From positions 1,302,001-1,366,000 of the forward strand of contig JAQOOI010000080.1 in NCBI GenBank assembly GCA_028554645.1: a DNA stretch of 64,000 bases, written 5' to 3'. The translations under genes and the position numbers were made by a program. The stretch is from Omphalotus guepiniiformis (Eukaryota; Basidiomycota; Agaricomycetes; Agaricales; Omphalotaceae). The notes under the pieces are model-generated. The model was not told the origin of the DNA. It saw only the letters and a program-made list of their open reading frames with translations, and did no database searches. This document shows positions 24,094 through 34,943 of this stretch, piece after piece (positions within the stretch are counted from its first letter, which is position 1; each line of letters opens with the position of its first letter).

Positions 24094-24828
24094 TCAAGTT
24101 TGCCCTGGGTGTGCAGAAGCCACAGTCTCCCCAGTCACTGCACTCTGTGTAACGTCAATAAATCCTTTCTGCTTCGGGTTGGTCATAGCATTGCGCTTTG
24201 ACTTGTAATCCCGAATAGCAGATCGAATGGCATCCTCAGCAAGCATAGATGTCGCAAGATGGTCAGAAGAGGCATCGAGACGAGGAACGTACAATACGTA
24301 CTAGAGCAATGTAATTTGACTGGGGGTAAGCAAAGTTCCTTCGCAATCTCCGTGTTTTTGATCTTGCCAGCCTCCTCAAGTGAGAGACCCTTTACTCGCT
24401 CTGTCATATACGAGCTGGATGCAATAGCACTGCCGCATCCAAAGGTCTTGAATTTCACGTCCGAAATAATTCCATTCTCGTCCACGCGAATTTGTAGTTT
24501 CATCACATCACCACAACTGTGAGATAATGAGCCACTTGTTCAGACATGGAAGACGTAACTTACGCAGGAGCTCCAACGAGTCCAGTACCTACGTCAAAGT
24601 CAGTCTTAGGCAGTGACCCGACCTTTTGAATAAAGAAAAAGTTATCAGATAAGACGGTCCAGACTGGACAAAAAGACCAGAACATACGTTTCTAGGCCTT
24701 TCATAGTGCGAGATCACTTTCTCGTGATACCCACGGCTCAAAACCGGTCTCAGAGAGACACTGGAGGCATTGAAGCGAGGGGCACTGGAAGCAGAAAGGA
24801 CAGTTCGCGAAATAGCTGAGCGGAACAT
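24094..24828 (-). CDS. ISU1: Iron-sulphur cluster scaffold protein IscU/Isu1
   Basis: Four exons on the minus strand, from 24828 to the stop at 24094, give roughly 170 residues. An Arg/Ser-rich mitochondrial presequence of about 32 residues precedes [20 protein letters not shown]. All three cluster ligand cysteines are present: [29 protein letters not shown] and VKLHCSMLAEDA. The LPPVKLH motif for the Hsp70 chaperone is intact. It assembles Fe-S clusters in the mitochondrial matrix. The third intron (24301-24246, 56 nt) has a good GTACGT donor and CTGAC branch site, but the sequence at the required junction is ...ATCTA instead of AG; no AG exists in this intron. One missing G would explain it. 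The C-terminus carries an extra 20 residues ([20 protein letters not shown]). Confidence 0.93.
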
Positions 24829-25027
24829 GGTAGATGGAGGGTGGGATGGGATGTGACGACAGTGGGGAGCGCAATTCTTGACTGGCTAGCTGGGTTTAAA
24901 AAGTTCGGCGTGATCACATGGGTGAATGCGTAATCAGATAATCATAACATACTCATAACATGCGAGTCCGACTTGGTCCGATCTATGTTACATAATACTC
25001 ATCGGCCGACGACTCTTGCATCAAGCC

Positions 25028-25861
25028 ATGTCGACTGCATTTCGCCCAGCAGACAATCTTCCGCCTACTGCCAGAGCAATAGCTCTCATCTTATCTTCTA
25101 CTCCTTCAATACATGATTCTCAGCCAGGTGTATTACATCAACTTCTCGAATTTGCCAATAGATACACACAGCAGATCTTGACTGACGCCAAAGTTTATGC
25201 GGACCATGCTGGACGACAGGACAAACTCGATATAGACGATGTCGTGCTTGCGGTGCAGGCGCGTGTCGGCTGGGAATTTGGTGGAAGAGTACCCTCAGAG
25301 GTTTGTTCATGTATCGTAACTCATTGCGTGTCCTTGACGCGTTGTTTCCAGTACATACTGTCACTAGCTACACAGACCAATGCAATTCCCCTGCCTGCTG
25401 TCCCTGAAGTTTTCGGTGTCCGTCTGCCGCAACCATCTGATTGTCTGACGGCTATCGACTTTGACCTTGTGCCAAACAAACCTCCGCCTGGCGTCAAGAT
25501 ATACGACGAGGAAATAGAGGAAATAGAGGAGTCAGAATCGGAAGAGGAGGACGAAGACATGGAGCCCGCTCCAATACCAGAACATAACGAGGCTCGTGTC
25601 TCTACTGCGGCTTCAATGTCCTTGGAGCCTCCTCGTGAAGAGGCACCCTTCCCTATAAGTGCAATACACGTACCTTCAGAAGCTGATGCCAACGGAGATG
25701 CTAGGGATAACGGGAGTGACATGGGCGATGATGACGACGATGGCCTCTTTGCGGGAGACGATGATGATAGTGATGCTATGGAGGAGGTGCAGACAAGTCT
25801 CGATGTGGAAGGCGCGAACGGCGTGAAGCGGAAGCTCGTAGAAACGGATGATTATGATTAA
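25028..25861 (+). CDS. TAF9: TFIID/SAGA subunit TAF9
   Basis: Exons 25028-25300 and 25352-25861 encode 260 residues. The N-terminal 110 form the TAF9 histone fold: ARAIALILSSTP, HQLLEFANRYTQQILTDAKV, ADHAGRQDKLDIDDVVLAVQ, then the YILSLATQTNAIPLPAVPE segment typical of TAF9. It pairs with TAF6 in TFIID and SAGA. The C-terminal half is very acidic (EEIEEIEESESEEEDEDME, GDDDDDGLF) and ends with a basic KRKLVE patch. The single intron is 51 nt, in phase and free of stops, so retention would insert 17 residues within the histone-fold region without a frameshift. The first ATG in frame is used as start. Confidence 0.93.
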   Translation: MSTAFRPADNLPPTARAIALILSSTPSIHDSQPGVLHQLLEFANRYTQQILTDAKVYADHAGRQDKLDIDDVVLAVQARVGWEFGGRVPSEVCSCIVTHCVSLTRCFQYILSLATQTNAIPLPAVPEVFGVRLPQPSDCLTAIDFDLVPNKPPPGVKIYDEEIEEIEESESEEEDEDMEPAPIPEHNEARVSTAASMSLEPPREEAPFPISAIHVPSEADANGDARDNGSDMGDDDDDGLFAGDDDDSDAMEEVQTSLDVEGANGVKRKLVETDDYD

Positions 25862-25985
25862 CAGGAGGGTCTGAAGAATTGTACTTGACATTGCATATTT
25901 ATATTGTGTTCTAATATATAGCATAAATACGCAGTCGAAAGTACGAGATGGATGAGTAATGACTAATACTGTAGCCCGCTAATCT

Positions 25986-27702
25986 CTACTTCTGCAAGGC
26001 GAAAGCCACAAGCAGAATGAGGATGGTGAGAATAAGCAGTACTATCAAGCCCCAATCTACAACCACTAGTCAGTTTCGAAACGCATATGATAAATGAGTG
26101 TGACTTACTTGAACCGCCAACGGACTCTGGGAGAGTGACAACTCGAATCGAGTTGTCCGCACTGCCGGAGACAAGCAGTTTCGACTCAGGGTTGAATGCG
26201 ACAGTAGTCAGAGGAAGTTCATGCGCTTTGAGTATGGTGGCGACTGGCTGTAATTCGCTTGACGCATTAGTGCTCTATATAAAAGGTCCCAAAGAACGAT
26301 GCTGACATTCAGTGTAGCGGCATCAAGTATACCAATAGTGAGATCTGAAGACCCATATCCTAGGAATTTGCCATTAGGGCTGAAGCAACGATCAGCGAAC
26401 ATTGAATAGTAATCGGCAGAGGGCTCACCTAATAGAAAAACAGGTAAGGGAAAGGTCTCCAACTTTTCTGATCTTGTCCACCGTCCACGACTCTGTATTC
26501 CACTTGCAAATAAAAGATTTTCTAGGTGCGGATTTCTTAGAGCGGCTCCGACTTGGTATCGAATTAATGACGGTGTAGAGGAAACGATCATTTTCGGGGT
26601 AATATCTAGACCACGATAGCAGGTGAATACACTATAAAATTTCGCCAAAGGGACAGTCAGTTATCTTGCCGCTCTAAAAGTGTTTGAAGCACTTCCGCCG
26701 AGAGATTCGGGTATTTCAACGATGCGGTCGAGGTCTAGTGGAGTTTCCGGAGAGCCTACACTTTGTGATTTTGCTTTTCCCTTCTTCTTGCTCTTCGAAG
26801 AGGACTGGGGCAAAGAGTAGATCTGAAGGTTTGCCGTAGTTGTGATTATGAGCTAGAGAAATTCTGTGAAAACCCAGACAAATCTATGGTTAAGGGGGGA
26901 TAATACCTTTGACTTAGAGAAGGTCGCGTCATAGATCTCCTTTTCTGTTGTCACAGGACGTGAAATAGGACTTAACGAGGGATAGGATAGCAGATGAAGC
27001 TGGATTTGACTATCAATAGCAGATTCTGCATTTACATGAAACACGAACCGATCTAGAGCCCGCTACTGCAAGTAGTTTCCCATCAGGGGACAGTACGGTG
27101 ACTTTCTGAGCTATGTATCAGACAGGATTCCGTGTTTCAATATTAGACACTTGCCTGGAAGTCATCCTCGTCATCTTTGATTACCAGAGTACCACGAGTC
27201 CCTGAGAGGGAAACTCTACCGAGTCGGTTGAATGGAAGGCCCAAGACACGTACCCGTCAGACTTACTTTCCATTGGTGACCTTGAAAGCGCGACAATTCT
27301 CGTTCTTTCCCTGAGTAAGCTGCTCTTGCACGCTATTAACCCCGCAGACGAAACCTGAGCCCTACATGCGTCTTTAGCACTGGCCAAGCAACACAGAGTG
27401 CAAGTAGTAAGACACATACGTCAGGACTAGCGGCCATGCTCATGGGTGCATCCTCGCCGGGAGCAAGTTCGTACTCATCCTTGAGTTCCAGTGAGCGATT
27501 ATTTCCAACAGTATAAAGCCTCTATCTTCTCGTCAGCTTGAAGGACACGTCAGGACTGAACTAATGAACTCACAAGCTTGTTTTTGATCCCGCTCTTGGA
27601 CGATCCTCCACCACCGCCGACGACCAGTTCGGTTGGTGTTAAGAATGAGGTCGTGTATACAGGAAAGGACGGTAAAGGATGTGCTTTATGTTGTAGACGC
27701 AT
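25986..27702 (-). CDS. SEC12: SEC12-like guanine nucleotide exchange factor of the ER
   Basis: A minus-strand multi-exon WD-repeat protein. It begins MRLQHKAHPLPSFPVYTTSF and has the Sec12 signature GGGGGSSKSGIKNKL. Repeat-like blocks follow: KVSLSGTRGTLVIKDDEDD, KVTVLSPDGKLLAVAGSRS, KSFICKWNTESWTVDKIRKV, SPNGKFLGYGSSDLTIGILD and LVSGSADNSIRV. A C-terminal membrane anchor, WGLIVLLILTILILLVAFAL, precedes the stop. Sec12 activates Sar1 on the ER membrane to start COPII budding. Two defects are visible: a one-base frameshift at the AAA run near 27039 (one T more on the coding strand restores VFHVNAES), and an intron near 26690 whose donor reads ATAACT. Another intron uses a GC donor (GCAAGT at 27154). 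An ATG 30 bp upstream is possible but the chosen start fits the family better. Confidence 0.85.
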
Positions 27703-27844
27703 AGCTAGGTGCCAGTGAGGATTGAGTCTCAACGTTCGGTCAAGGCCCGCGGCGCGTGGTGACCCTGAGTCTGAGTCGTGGCTGTTTATGGTAAGACAGT
27801 ACTGAATTCACTGCCAGTCTCTTTCATGACCACCACATCCTGAC

Positions 27845-30149
27845 ATGTATCTATCTAGTCGCTCAATAAATGGTGTGTTCTGCTCAAGTAGTTCGCTACT
27901 GGTCGCAGCATCTTTTGACCTTGATTTTAGGACTTGATGATATCACCCACGGACTTGAAATTCGACGCGACATTCCCGAATTGACCACTGCTACCGTCAT
28001 CGGTATCACAGTCGCTATTGCCGGAAACGTTCTCATTTCACTCGCCTTGAATTTGCAAAAGTTGGCTCACAAACGCCTTGATGCGGAAAAGGCAGCCAGC
28101 CTCAATGAAAATGGTCCGCAGAAAAGTACGCAATCGATTCAAAGTAACGATAGCAGGCACGTTTCCACCGTAGACGAAGGAGATGAGGGTCAAGAGACTC
28201 CGAATGTTGAACCTTCTGCTCCTGATGGCCATCAGTCTGAAGCAAGCACTAGTCACGTCGGGGAGACCACGCCTTTATTGCAATTTCCCCGTGCCCCGCA
28301 GTCTCCAAGCGAAGTATCATCTACAAGTTCGATACCATCTTCTCCTGCAAGGTCTTCAAGGAAACAGTTGATGGCCCGTGTCCTTCCATTCAAGTCAAAG
28401 CCCCATCCTATTATGCTACCCGTGGACATCATCGCCGAGGATTCATTGCTAAATGGACTTCGAACTTCAAAGAAAGAACCACAAGGTACACCGGATGCCA
28501 TTGAGAATGGGAGCGAGAGTGACTATCTGAAATCCAAATTATGGTACATATCTTCTCTCTTTCATCATGGCCATTAGCTCCAATGATATTACTAGGTGGT
28601 TGGGGTTCTTGCTCATGAATATCGGAGAAATAGGTACATCGCCCACGAATGAGGCCCTTTATGCTCTGAAACTAACTTGAGCAAAGGCAATTTCATTTCA
28701 TACGCCTGGGCGCCTGCCTCCATTGTTGCACCTTTGGGCACTGTCAGTGTTTCTTACTTCGCGTAACTCAATTTCTCGTTGACCGCCGAGTAATTCAGTT
28801 TGCTCTTATAGCCAACTGCTTCTTTTCCCCTCTCATACTGCGAGAACGGTTTCGAAAGCGTGCGGACCATACTTATCTGTATCTGCAATGTCTAATTGTT
28901 TTACAGCGTGATTTATTAGGTGTAATGATAGCTATCGTCGGCGCGGTTACTGTTGTACTCTCTTCTAACGCCTCTGATGGACGATTGGACCCCGATGGTC
29001 TTGTACACGCAATATCACAGATACCTTTCATTGTATATTCATGCATCTACGTGGTGGGGGCCATCATTCTAGCCACACTTTCACAACAGCCCTTCGGGCA
29101 ACGATGGGTTCTTGTTGACGTCGGACTCTGCGCACTTTTTGGTAAGACCCTTATCCTGCTCGAAATAGGTCGCTCATCGCAATTTGATTACAGGTGGCTT
29201 CACGGTTCTATCCACCAAAGCCGTATCTACATTATTGACAATGCAGTGGTCTCAAGTATTTACAAAGGCCATCACCTATCCCGTGATCCTCGTAAGCCGT
29301 GGAATTTGCGCCCTGACATGGTGCTAATCCGCCTGTAGGTTCTCATTTTCACAGGGATAGGCCAAATTCGATATCTTAATAGAGCGTTGATGAGATTTGA
29401 TAGTAAGGTGAATATTCTGCTATCTCGAACGCCTTTTGGCCTTGCTAATATATATTACAGATTGTGATACCAATCCAGTTTGTCCTGTTCAATCTATCAG
29501 CTATCATTGGTTCTGCCATTCTCTACGGCGACTTCAAGAAGGCATCGTTCCATCAAATTGTAACATTCCTATATGGTTGCGCCGCCACTTTCGCAGGTGT
29601 ATTCATCATTGCATGGTCGAATTGGGGGAAGACCAATGACTTCGAAGACACCCCGGAGGAGCAACGGTCCGACAATGGCCTGTCAGATGAAGACATGCGC
29701 GCTGAACAGGTGGCTGCCAATATAGGTGTAGGATCGCTAGGACGAAGAAAGAGAGCGACCCTTGTACTTCCTCAGGATCTAAAAGACGCCCCAGTCTTGA
29801 ATCACAAGCATAGTGCTGTCAGTATAATGGGGTTATCCCCCGCCCAGGTTTGTTCTCGTTTAAGCCTCGATGACTATGTCCTTATCCCTCGTCAAAGCCT
29901 CTTTTATTAGTGCACACGCCTCCTCGTGAATACTCTATTCGTGATCTCGACAGAGGTTACTATACTCCTACACCCACCTCTGAGCGACGAAGGGCCTTGA
30001 GCTGGCTCGGAGAGGATTCACCTAGGGGCCATGTCATGGACGGCGACAGAGGCACGAGAGAAAGTAGTCTTGTCGGTAGGCACCGTGGCTATGTGGGTGA
30101 TGCCAACGGTCAGACAAGGGTTGCAGGAGGCAGCCAAAATCCGGTGTAG
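27845..30149 (+). CDS. NIPA-type (DUF803) magnesium/cation transporter
   Basis: A multi-exon membrane protein of the NIPA family within the drug/metabolite transporter superfamily. The N-terminal part has DITHGLEIRRDIPEL and the first helix TATVIGITVAIAGNVLISLA. A long Ser/Pro-rich loop of about 165 residues (28080-28530) comes before the conserved KLWWLGFLLMNIGEIGNFIS. WAPASIVAPLGTFALIANC, VMIAIVGAVTVVLSS, GGFTVLSTKAVSTLL and IPIQFVLFNLSAIIGSAILY follow, giving about nine helices. The C-terminal tail is acidic then Arg-rich. Family members move Mg2+ and other divalent cations; the substrate here is inferred. I prefer the start at 27845 with a short first exon and a 58-nt intron (27873-27930); a start at 27870 without that intron is also open. 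It is convergent with the GH105 gene, 72 bp apart. Confidence 0.8.
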
Positions 30150-30221
30150 AGGACAGTTGATATTCATCTTGACCCGTTTGAACTACTCCATTAAATATCG
30201 CTATGCAAGCGCCAGATATAT

Positions 30222-31648
30222 CTACAAGAATGTTCTGAGGTATTCCGTCAGTGCTAACAAAGCCAGACTTTGTCCGTAGGGCATGCTGGTCAAAGGCACT
30301 GACTTATACCCATCAATACTGTCAAAGACAGGTGTTCCAAACGAGACCTGCTTCAGTTCTCCTACATCTGTGATATTAGCTAGTACGCCCTCAATGGCTC
30401 TCCTCGCTGTCTCGGTATATCGCTTTTCTTTGGGAATCAGCCTGAGTCGGAGCGCCTTGAGAATGCCGTACGCAAATCCTGCCGTACAGGATGCCTCCAA
30501 ATACGACGTATCATCGTCGAGGATCGTATGCCATAAACCCGATTGGGAATCTTGGTATTTGACTAATGCATCGATCTGTGCAACAAGGGAACTGGTCAGA
30601 TAGAGACGAACACCATCGGTCTCGGGCAGCTGGAGCATCTCGATGAAATCTGGGATGGCCACAGTAACCCAACAATTTCCCCGGCCCCAGCGGGCTCTGC
30701 CGAAGTGGTGGCGTCCGTCGAACGTCCAGCCTGGGGCCGCGACTTCAGTATATATAGACGCGGAATGGCGGAAACTAACCGTGGAACCACAAGCCGGTTT
30801 GGAAATCTTGAAGATATTTAATGCTGTTGAATGCACTTCATCAGCCATACCCGACGCCTTGAACGAATGAATCCGACCCACTGAAGAAGGAATTGTCTCT
30901 TTGCTTCCTCCACATAATGAGGGCGTTGAAGCACTAATCCAATCTTTGCTAATGGAAGTACAGACATCATGAGCGTGTCATCCCATAGTTGCTGATAATT
31001 GTCAACAAGGTAGGTGATGTGTTGCAAGCCGCCTTCCTCGGTGCGTGGCATGTCGTGCATCACCCATTCGGCCCAGGAATCGAGATGAACAAGATAATTA
31101 GCTTGTCTGGCCTCGTGTAAATAGGCTGCAGTGAGCAGAGGCGACATCGTGTTCACATTCTGGTTGAAGTTGAGCGCGTGTTGTCAAGCAGGAATCAACT
31201 ATTACTTTTACCTTGGTCGTTCCGATCTCAAATCGATCACGGAACCAGTTCAAAGCAATCGTTAAAGGTTCCTCGTCCCCTGTGATCTCATAGAACTTCA
31301 ACAGACCATATAAGCCTAGCCATTAGTGGATTAGCACAGGGTTCATCGGGAGCCGTAGGTAAAAGTCTGACCAACGCCGTGAGTCCACTGAGATGCGATG
31401 AGTTTGTATTTTTCCTAGCAGCCGTAGTATCACTTACTTCCCAATCGTTCCAGCCCTTGGTATCAATTACCCTCCCATCTTCCAAGGTCATAAGGAACTC
31501 TCCCGTCTCATCTTTTATGTTAACGAGACAGTCTATCAGTTTTCGGATATACTGCAAAACAGATATCTAAATCACTCATTTATGAATTCGAACGAATAGA
31601 GCTAACTGTGAAGCTTACCTTCAGTGGGTTCACGTTCCTAGCGGACAT
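30222..31648 (-). CDS. Glycoside hydrolase family 105/88-like (unsaturated uronyl hydrolase)
   Basis: Minus strand, seven or more exons, starting MSARNVNPLK at 31648. Family motifs in order: DTKGWNDWEWTHGVGLYGLL, NWFRDRFE, NVNTMSPLLTAAYL, YQQLWDDTLMMSVLPLAK, HIKYLQDFQTGLWFHGWTFD, GRARWGRGNCWVTVAIPDF, LEASCTAGFAYGILKALR and the end VPLTSMPYGQSLALLALTEY. The (alpha/alpha)6-barrel Trp/Asp pattern and the DD pair in LWDDTLMM, where the GH88/105 general acid Asp is expected, are present. Such enzymes hydrate and cleave unsaturated rhamnogalacturonyl or glucuronyl products left by polysaccharide lyases. I see no signal peptide, so it is probably cytosolic and acts on imported oligosaccharides. It is divergent from the transporter gene at 32020. 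Confidence 0.85.
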
Positions 31649-32019
31649 GATTGCCAAAGTTGGAGAGCTAGTGGCCTATGCAACATATTTAAGCCTCTTA
31701 TTAGCTGGTCAGTAAATCCAACTCCGGTCCGAGTGCCCATCGAATCCTGAAGGGGAGGTGGATGTAGCTGAAAGAGGCGGGCGGCCCGATAATCCGGACC
31801 GCTCGATGGTCACACGATCCCTTATTCCGCGGTTTAACGTTGATTTCTTCCAGAATTATTCATCTCGTGAATGTAGAAACACATACATACTCCTCCCTGA
31901 GCAGTGGGGTCACAAGGTCAGCATACTAGCCTTCTTTCTTCAAAAGGCCGTCGCTTTCAGGAAGCAATGAGACTCCGACGTCTCTTCACCTTTTGTCGCT
32001 TTCCGAGGTCATAATTTCT

Positions 32020-34814
32020 ATGTCTATGGATGGCAAAGACGCGTCTGCTACGGAGGCACGTCACGTAGAAGACATCCAAAGGAACTTCTCTACATGCAGT
32101 GAATACGTCGGAAAAGGTGAGCTGCAGATGTAGGGGCGAATTGCGTTCTGAGATATCTTCATTATGTACCAGCTCCCCCTCCTGGCATAGACTCTGAAGT
32201 AGCAGACTTTTTCACAAAGCATGCAATCGACACCTCCAATCCTATTGTAATTGACAGCGCCACAAACAAGCGCCTCAGGTGGATGATACACAAACGTGTC
32301 CTAGTCAGTACACTTCTTAGGATGCCTCTTGGTTTGACCTTGCTGAACAAGATAAATCTTCCAGGTTGTCATGGTGGTGACATATTGTAAGTCTTGCGAA
32401 GCAAGTGAAGAATCTACCGCTCCTGAATATTGACCCGACGCATTACTAGTTGCCCAAACCTTAGACAAGGGGTAAACGCTACAGAATTTCAATAGAACTT
32501 GAAAGCTAACAAGAATGAATAGCACCTTGAACTTTGCATCAATCATGGGTATACGGGAAGATACACACCTTGTCGGGCAGCAATACGCTTGGTTGACCAC
32601 TTGTGGTGTGTGTCGTTTCGTCTTTCGTCTCTAATGCGGGGTGCAGGAAATCACTAACAACGAAATTACAGTTTATATTGCTATGTGAGAGTGATTGAGT
32701 CGTTGTGCTTTTGTGGCGCTCCTCAGTCTGATGAATCCTCTATATATCTAGCCTGGCTTGGGAGTTTCCGACAAACCGGCTTATACAGCGTTTGCCCATT
32801 GGAAAATATCTCGCTTTCAGGTGCGTATCTACAGTGTAGATGTAATTTACGTGTCTTACCGACTTGGTTGTGTTAGTGTTTGTGCCTGGGGAGCTGTCTT
32901 GGCCTGTACTGCTGCTTGCACGAACTTTACAGGCTTGGTCATTGTTCGCACTTTGCTAGGTATATTTGAAACTGTCTGTCAACCGGCATTCGTCTTCATG
33001 TAAGTCTCTGATGACAATCGATTAGCTTTGCTACTTACCTTCTGCGACATAGGTCAACCATGTGGTACACAAGGGAGGAACAGGCACTCGTTATTGGATC
33101 CTTCTATTCAATGAATGGCTTCCAACAGTGTGTTGGTGGCCTTATTGCATACGGCATTGCCCACATAGAAAACACAAGATTGAAGAACTGGCAAATCCTA
33201 TTCACTGTAATGAGATTTCACTTTTCGTCAATTCGGTTGCTTACTCTTCTGTTTAGCTATTGGGTTGTGTATCTTTTGTATGGGGCATCTTTATAGCCTG
33301 GTGGCTTCCGGATAGTCCTATGCGAGCAAGGTGCTTTTCACCTGAGGACCGTATACTTATGGCCGAACGAGTGAGAAAGAATGACACTGGAATTCAGAAC
33401 AAGGAATTCAAGGTGAGCGAGCTGCATCCGCGTTTTTAGACGCATACTCATGGTTTAATAGATGTATCAAGCAGGTTTGTTCGTTCATCTGGCCTTCGTA
33501 ATCTGTACGTATCACTCATCCATGGCTAGTCGAAGCATTGCAAGATCCCATTGTATGGGCGGTAACGTTGATATCCTTCACAAATGGTCTGCCCACTGGA
33601 GGTCTTGGAGCATTTTCTAATATAATCTTGAATACTTTTGTGTGTATCCTGTTGTCTTGCGTTCTAATCCGATTCAATGCTCATGTTTGCCAGGGGTTCA
33701 CGGTGTTACAAACTTATTTACTTGCCATCGCACAAGGTGGGATTGCGCCTTTTTACTTAAGTCGCGACTGAACTATCATTCAATTAACTACTCTAGGTGC
33801 AATCATTATGGCGTTCTTATTCAGTGCCGCGTACCTTTCCAAAAGATACAATCAGAAGCTTATACTTGCCTTTGTCAGTTCTCTTCATTATTCGTGGCCT
33901 GACGCCAGCTTACAAACCGCTTTTACATAGATCTATACACTACCCAATATCGCTGGCACGATCGTGTTTCTTTGTATGTAGCATCAATGCACGCAGCGGT
34001 ACCATCAACAAAGGCTGATGATTCTGCTACAGGTGTGCCAGCGACATCGCGGACGAAGGTTGGATTATTGATTGCATTCTAGTAAATCTTTTCACTTCAT
34101 GATCATATGAATATATCACTAATACCAATACTTCAGCTGTACGCAAGGGTTTGGTGCTGTGGCTGTCCTCAACTTAGCCATCATGAGCAATAATGTGGCT
34201 GGAGTGAGAAATTCTCTGTATTTCTCGAGCCGTGACTGAGCGTAAACTCTTGCAGCGGACAAAGCAAGTCGTTGCCTCTTCGCTTGTGTTCATGTAAGTC
34301 GACTGTCTGCTCATGTTTCGATTGCCTTATATTGTGTCTCTAGTGCGTGGGCTGTTGGAAATGCCGTCGGTCCTCAAGGTAAAGTGTTCATACGAGTTTC
34401 TCTACCTTGCCTTTCGATATACTTTGAGCAGTGTTCCAAAGCAATGACGCACCGCGATATGTGAAGGCATTCACTGCTCATTTAATCATCTACGGTATCC
34501 AGTTAATAGCGATATTCTTATTGCGGGTCCATCTCATGAATCGGAACGCCCTGAAGCGGCGAGCACAGTCCCTGGAAGGTACTAAAGCCAGCGGTGAAGA
34601 TTCGGTAAATGCCTTTTTGATTACTGACAGAAAGAGAACTTATCTTTCATTGGATTCGGACGAACACCTTACTCACCGACAAGCCTTCGACGATCTGACG
34701 GACAAAGAAAACCCCGATTGTATGTTTTCCAGATGTTTTCATTCGCAATCTGAACCCATTCATAATAGTTCGTTATGTGTACTAACACATTGCATGGGTG
34801 TTGAATATATGTAG
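32020..34814 (+). CDS. MFS transporter, DAL5/allantoate permease family
   Basis: An intron-dense gene of about 16 exons whose joined product is a 12-helix anion:cation symporter-type MFS protein. Clear blocks are DSATNKRLRWMIHKRVL, FAQTLDKGTLNFASIMGIR, EDTHLVGQQYAWLTT, WEFPTNRLIQRLPIGKYLAF, WGAVLACTAACTNFTGLVIV, MWYTREEQALVIG, WWLPDSPMRARCF, NGLPTGGLGAFSNIIL, APRYVKAFTAHLIIYGIQL, and the tail LTHRQAFDDLTDKENPD. Family substrates include allantoate, nicotinate and other organic anions; the substrate here is unknown. All junctions I checked are GT-AG. The C-terminus is uncertain: either the frame reads to 34814, or a donor at about 34720 joins to an acceptor at 34815. It is divergent from the GH105 gene and shares 371 bp upstream. 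Confidence 0.82.
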
Positions 34815-34943
34815 CAATGTGGGACATTTTTGGCGTGTGGATGGAAATTGTCCTTTGCTCAATGTATGTAAGGTGGCGAGAATCAGTTGATGTAAAAATA
34901 CAAGGTCGTAAGTACACTACAAGCTCGACAAAAACACAGATGG

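Noticed and set aside
32671..32880. Stops in the DAL5-like transporter suggesting a pseudogene
   Set aside because: Two further short introns with GTGAGA and GTGCGT donors restore WEFPTNRLIQRLPIGKYLAF and the next helix.
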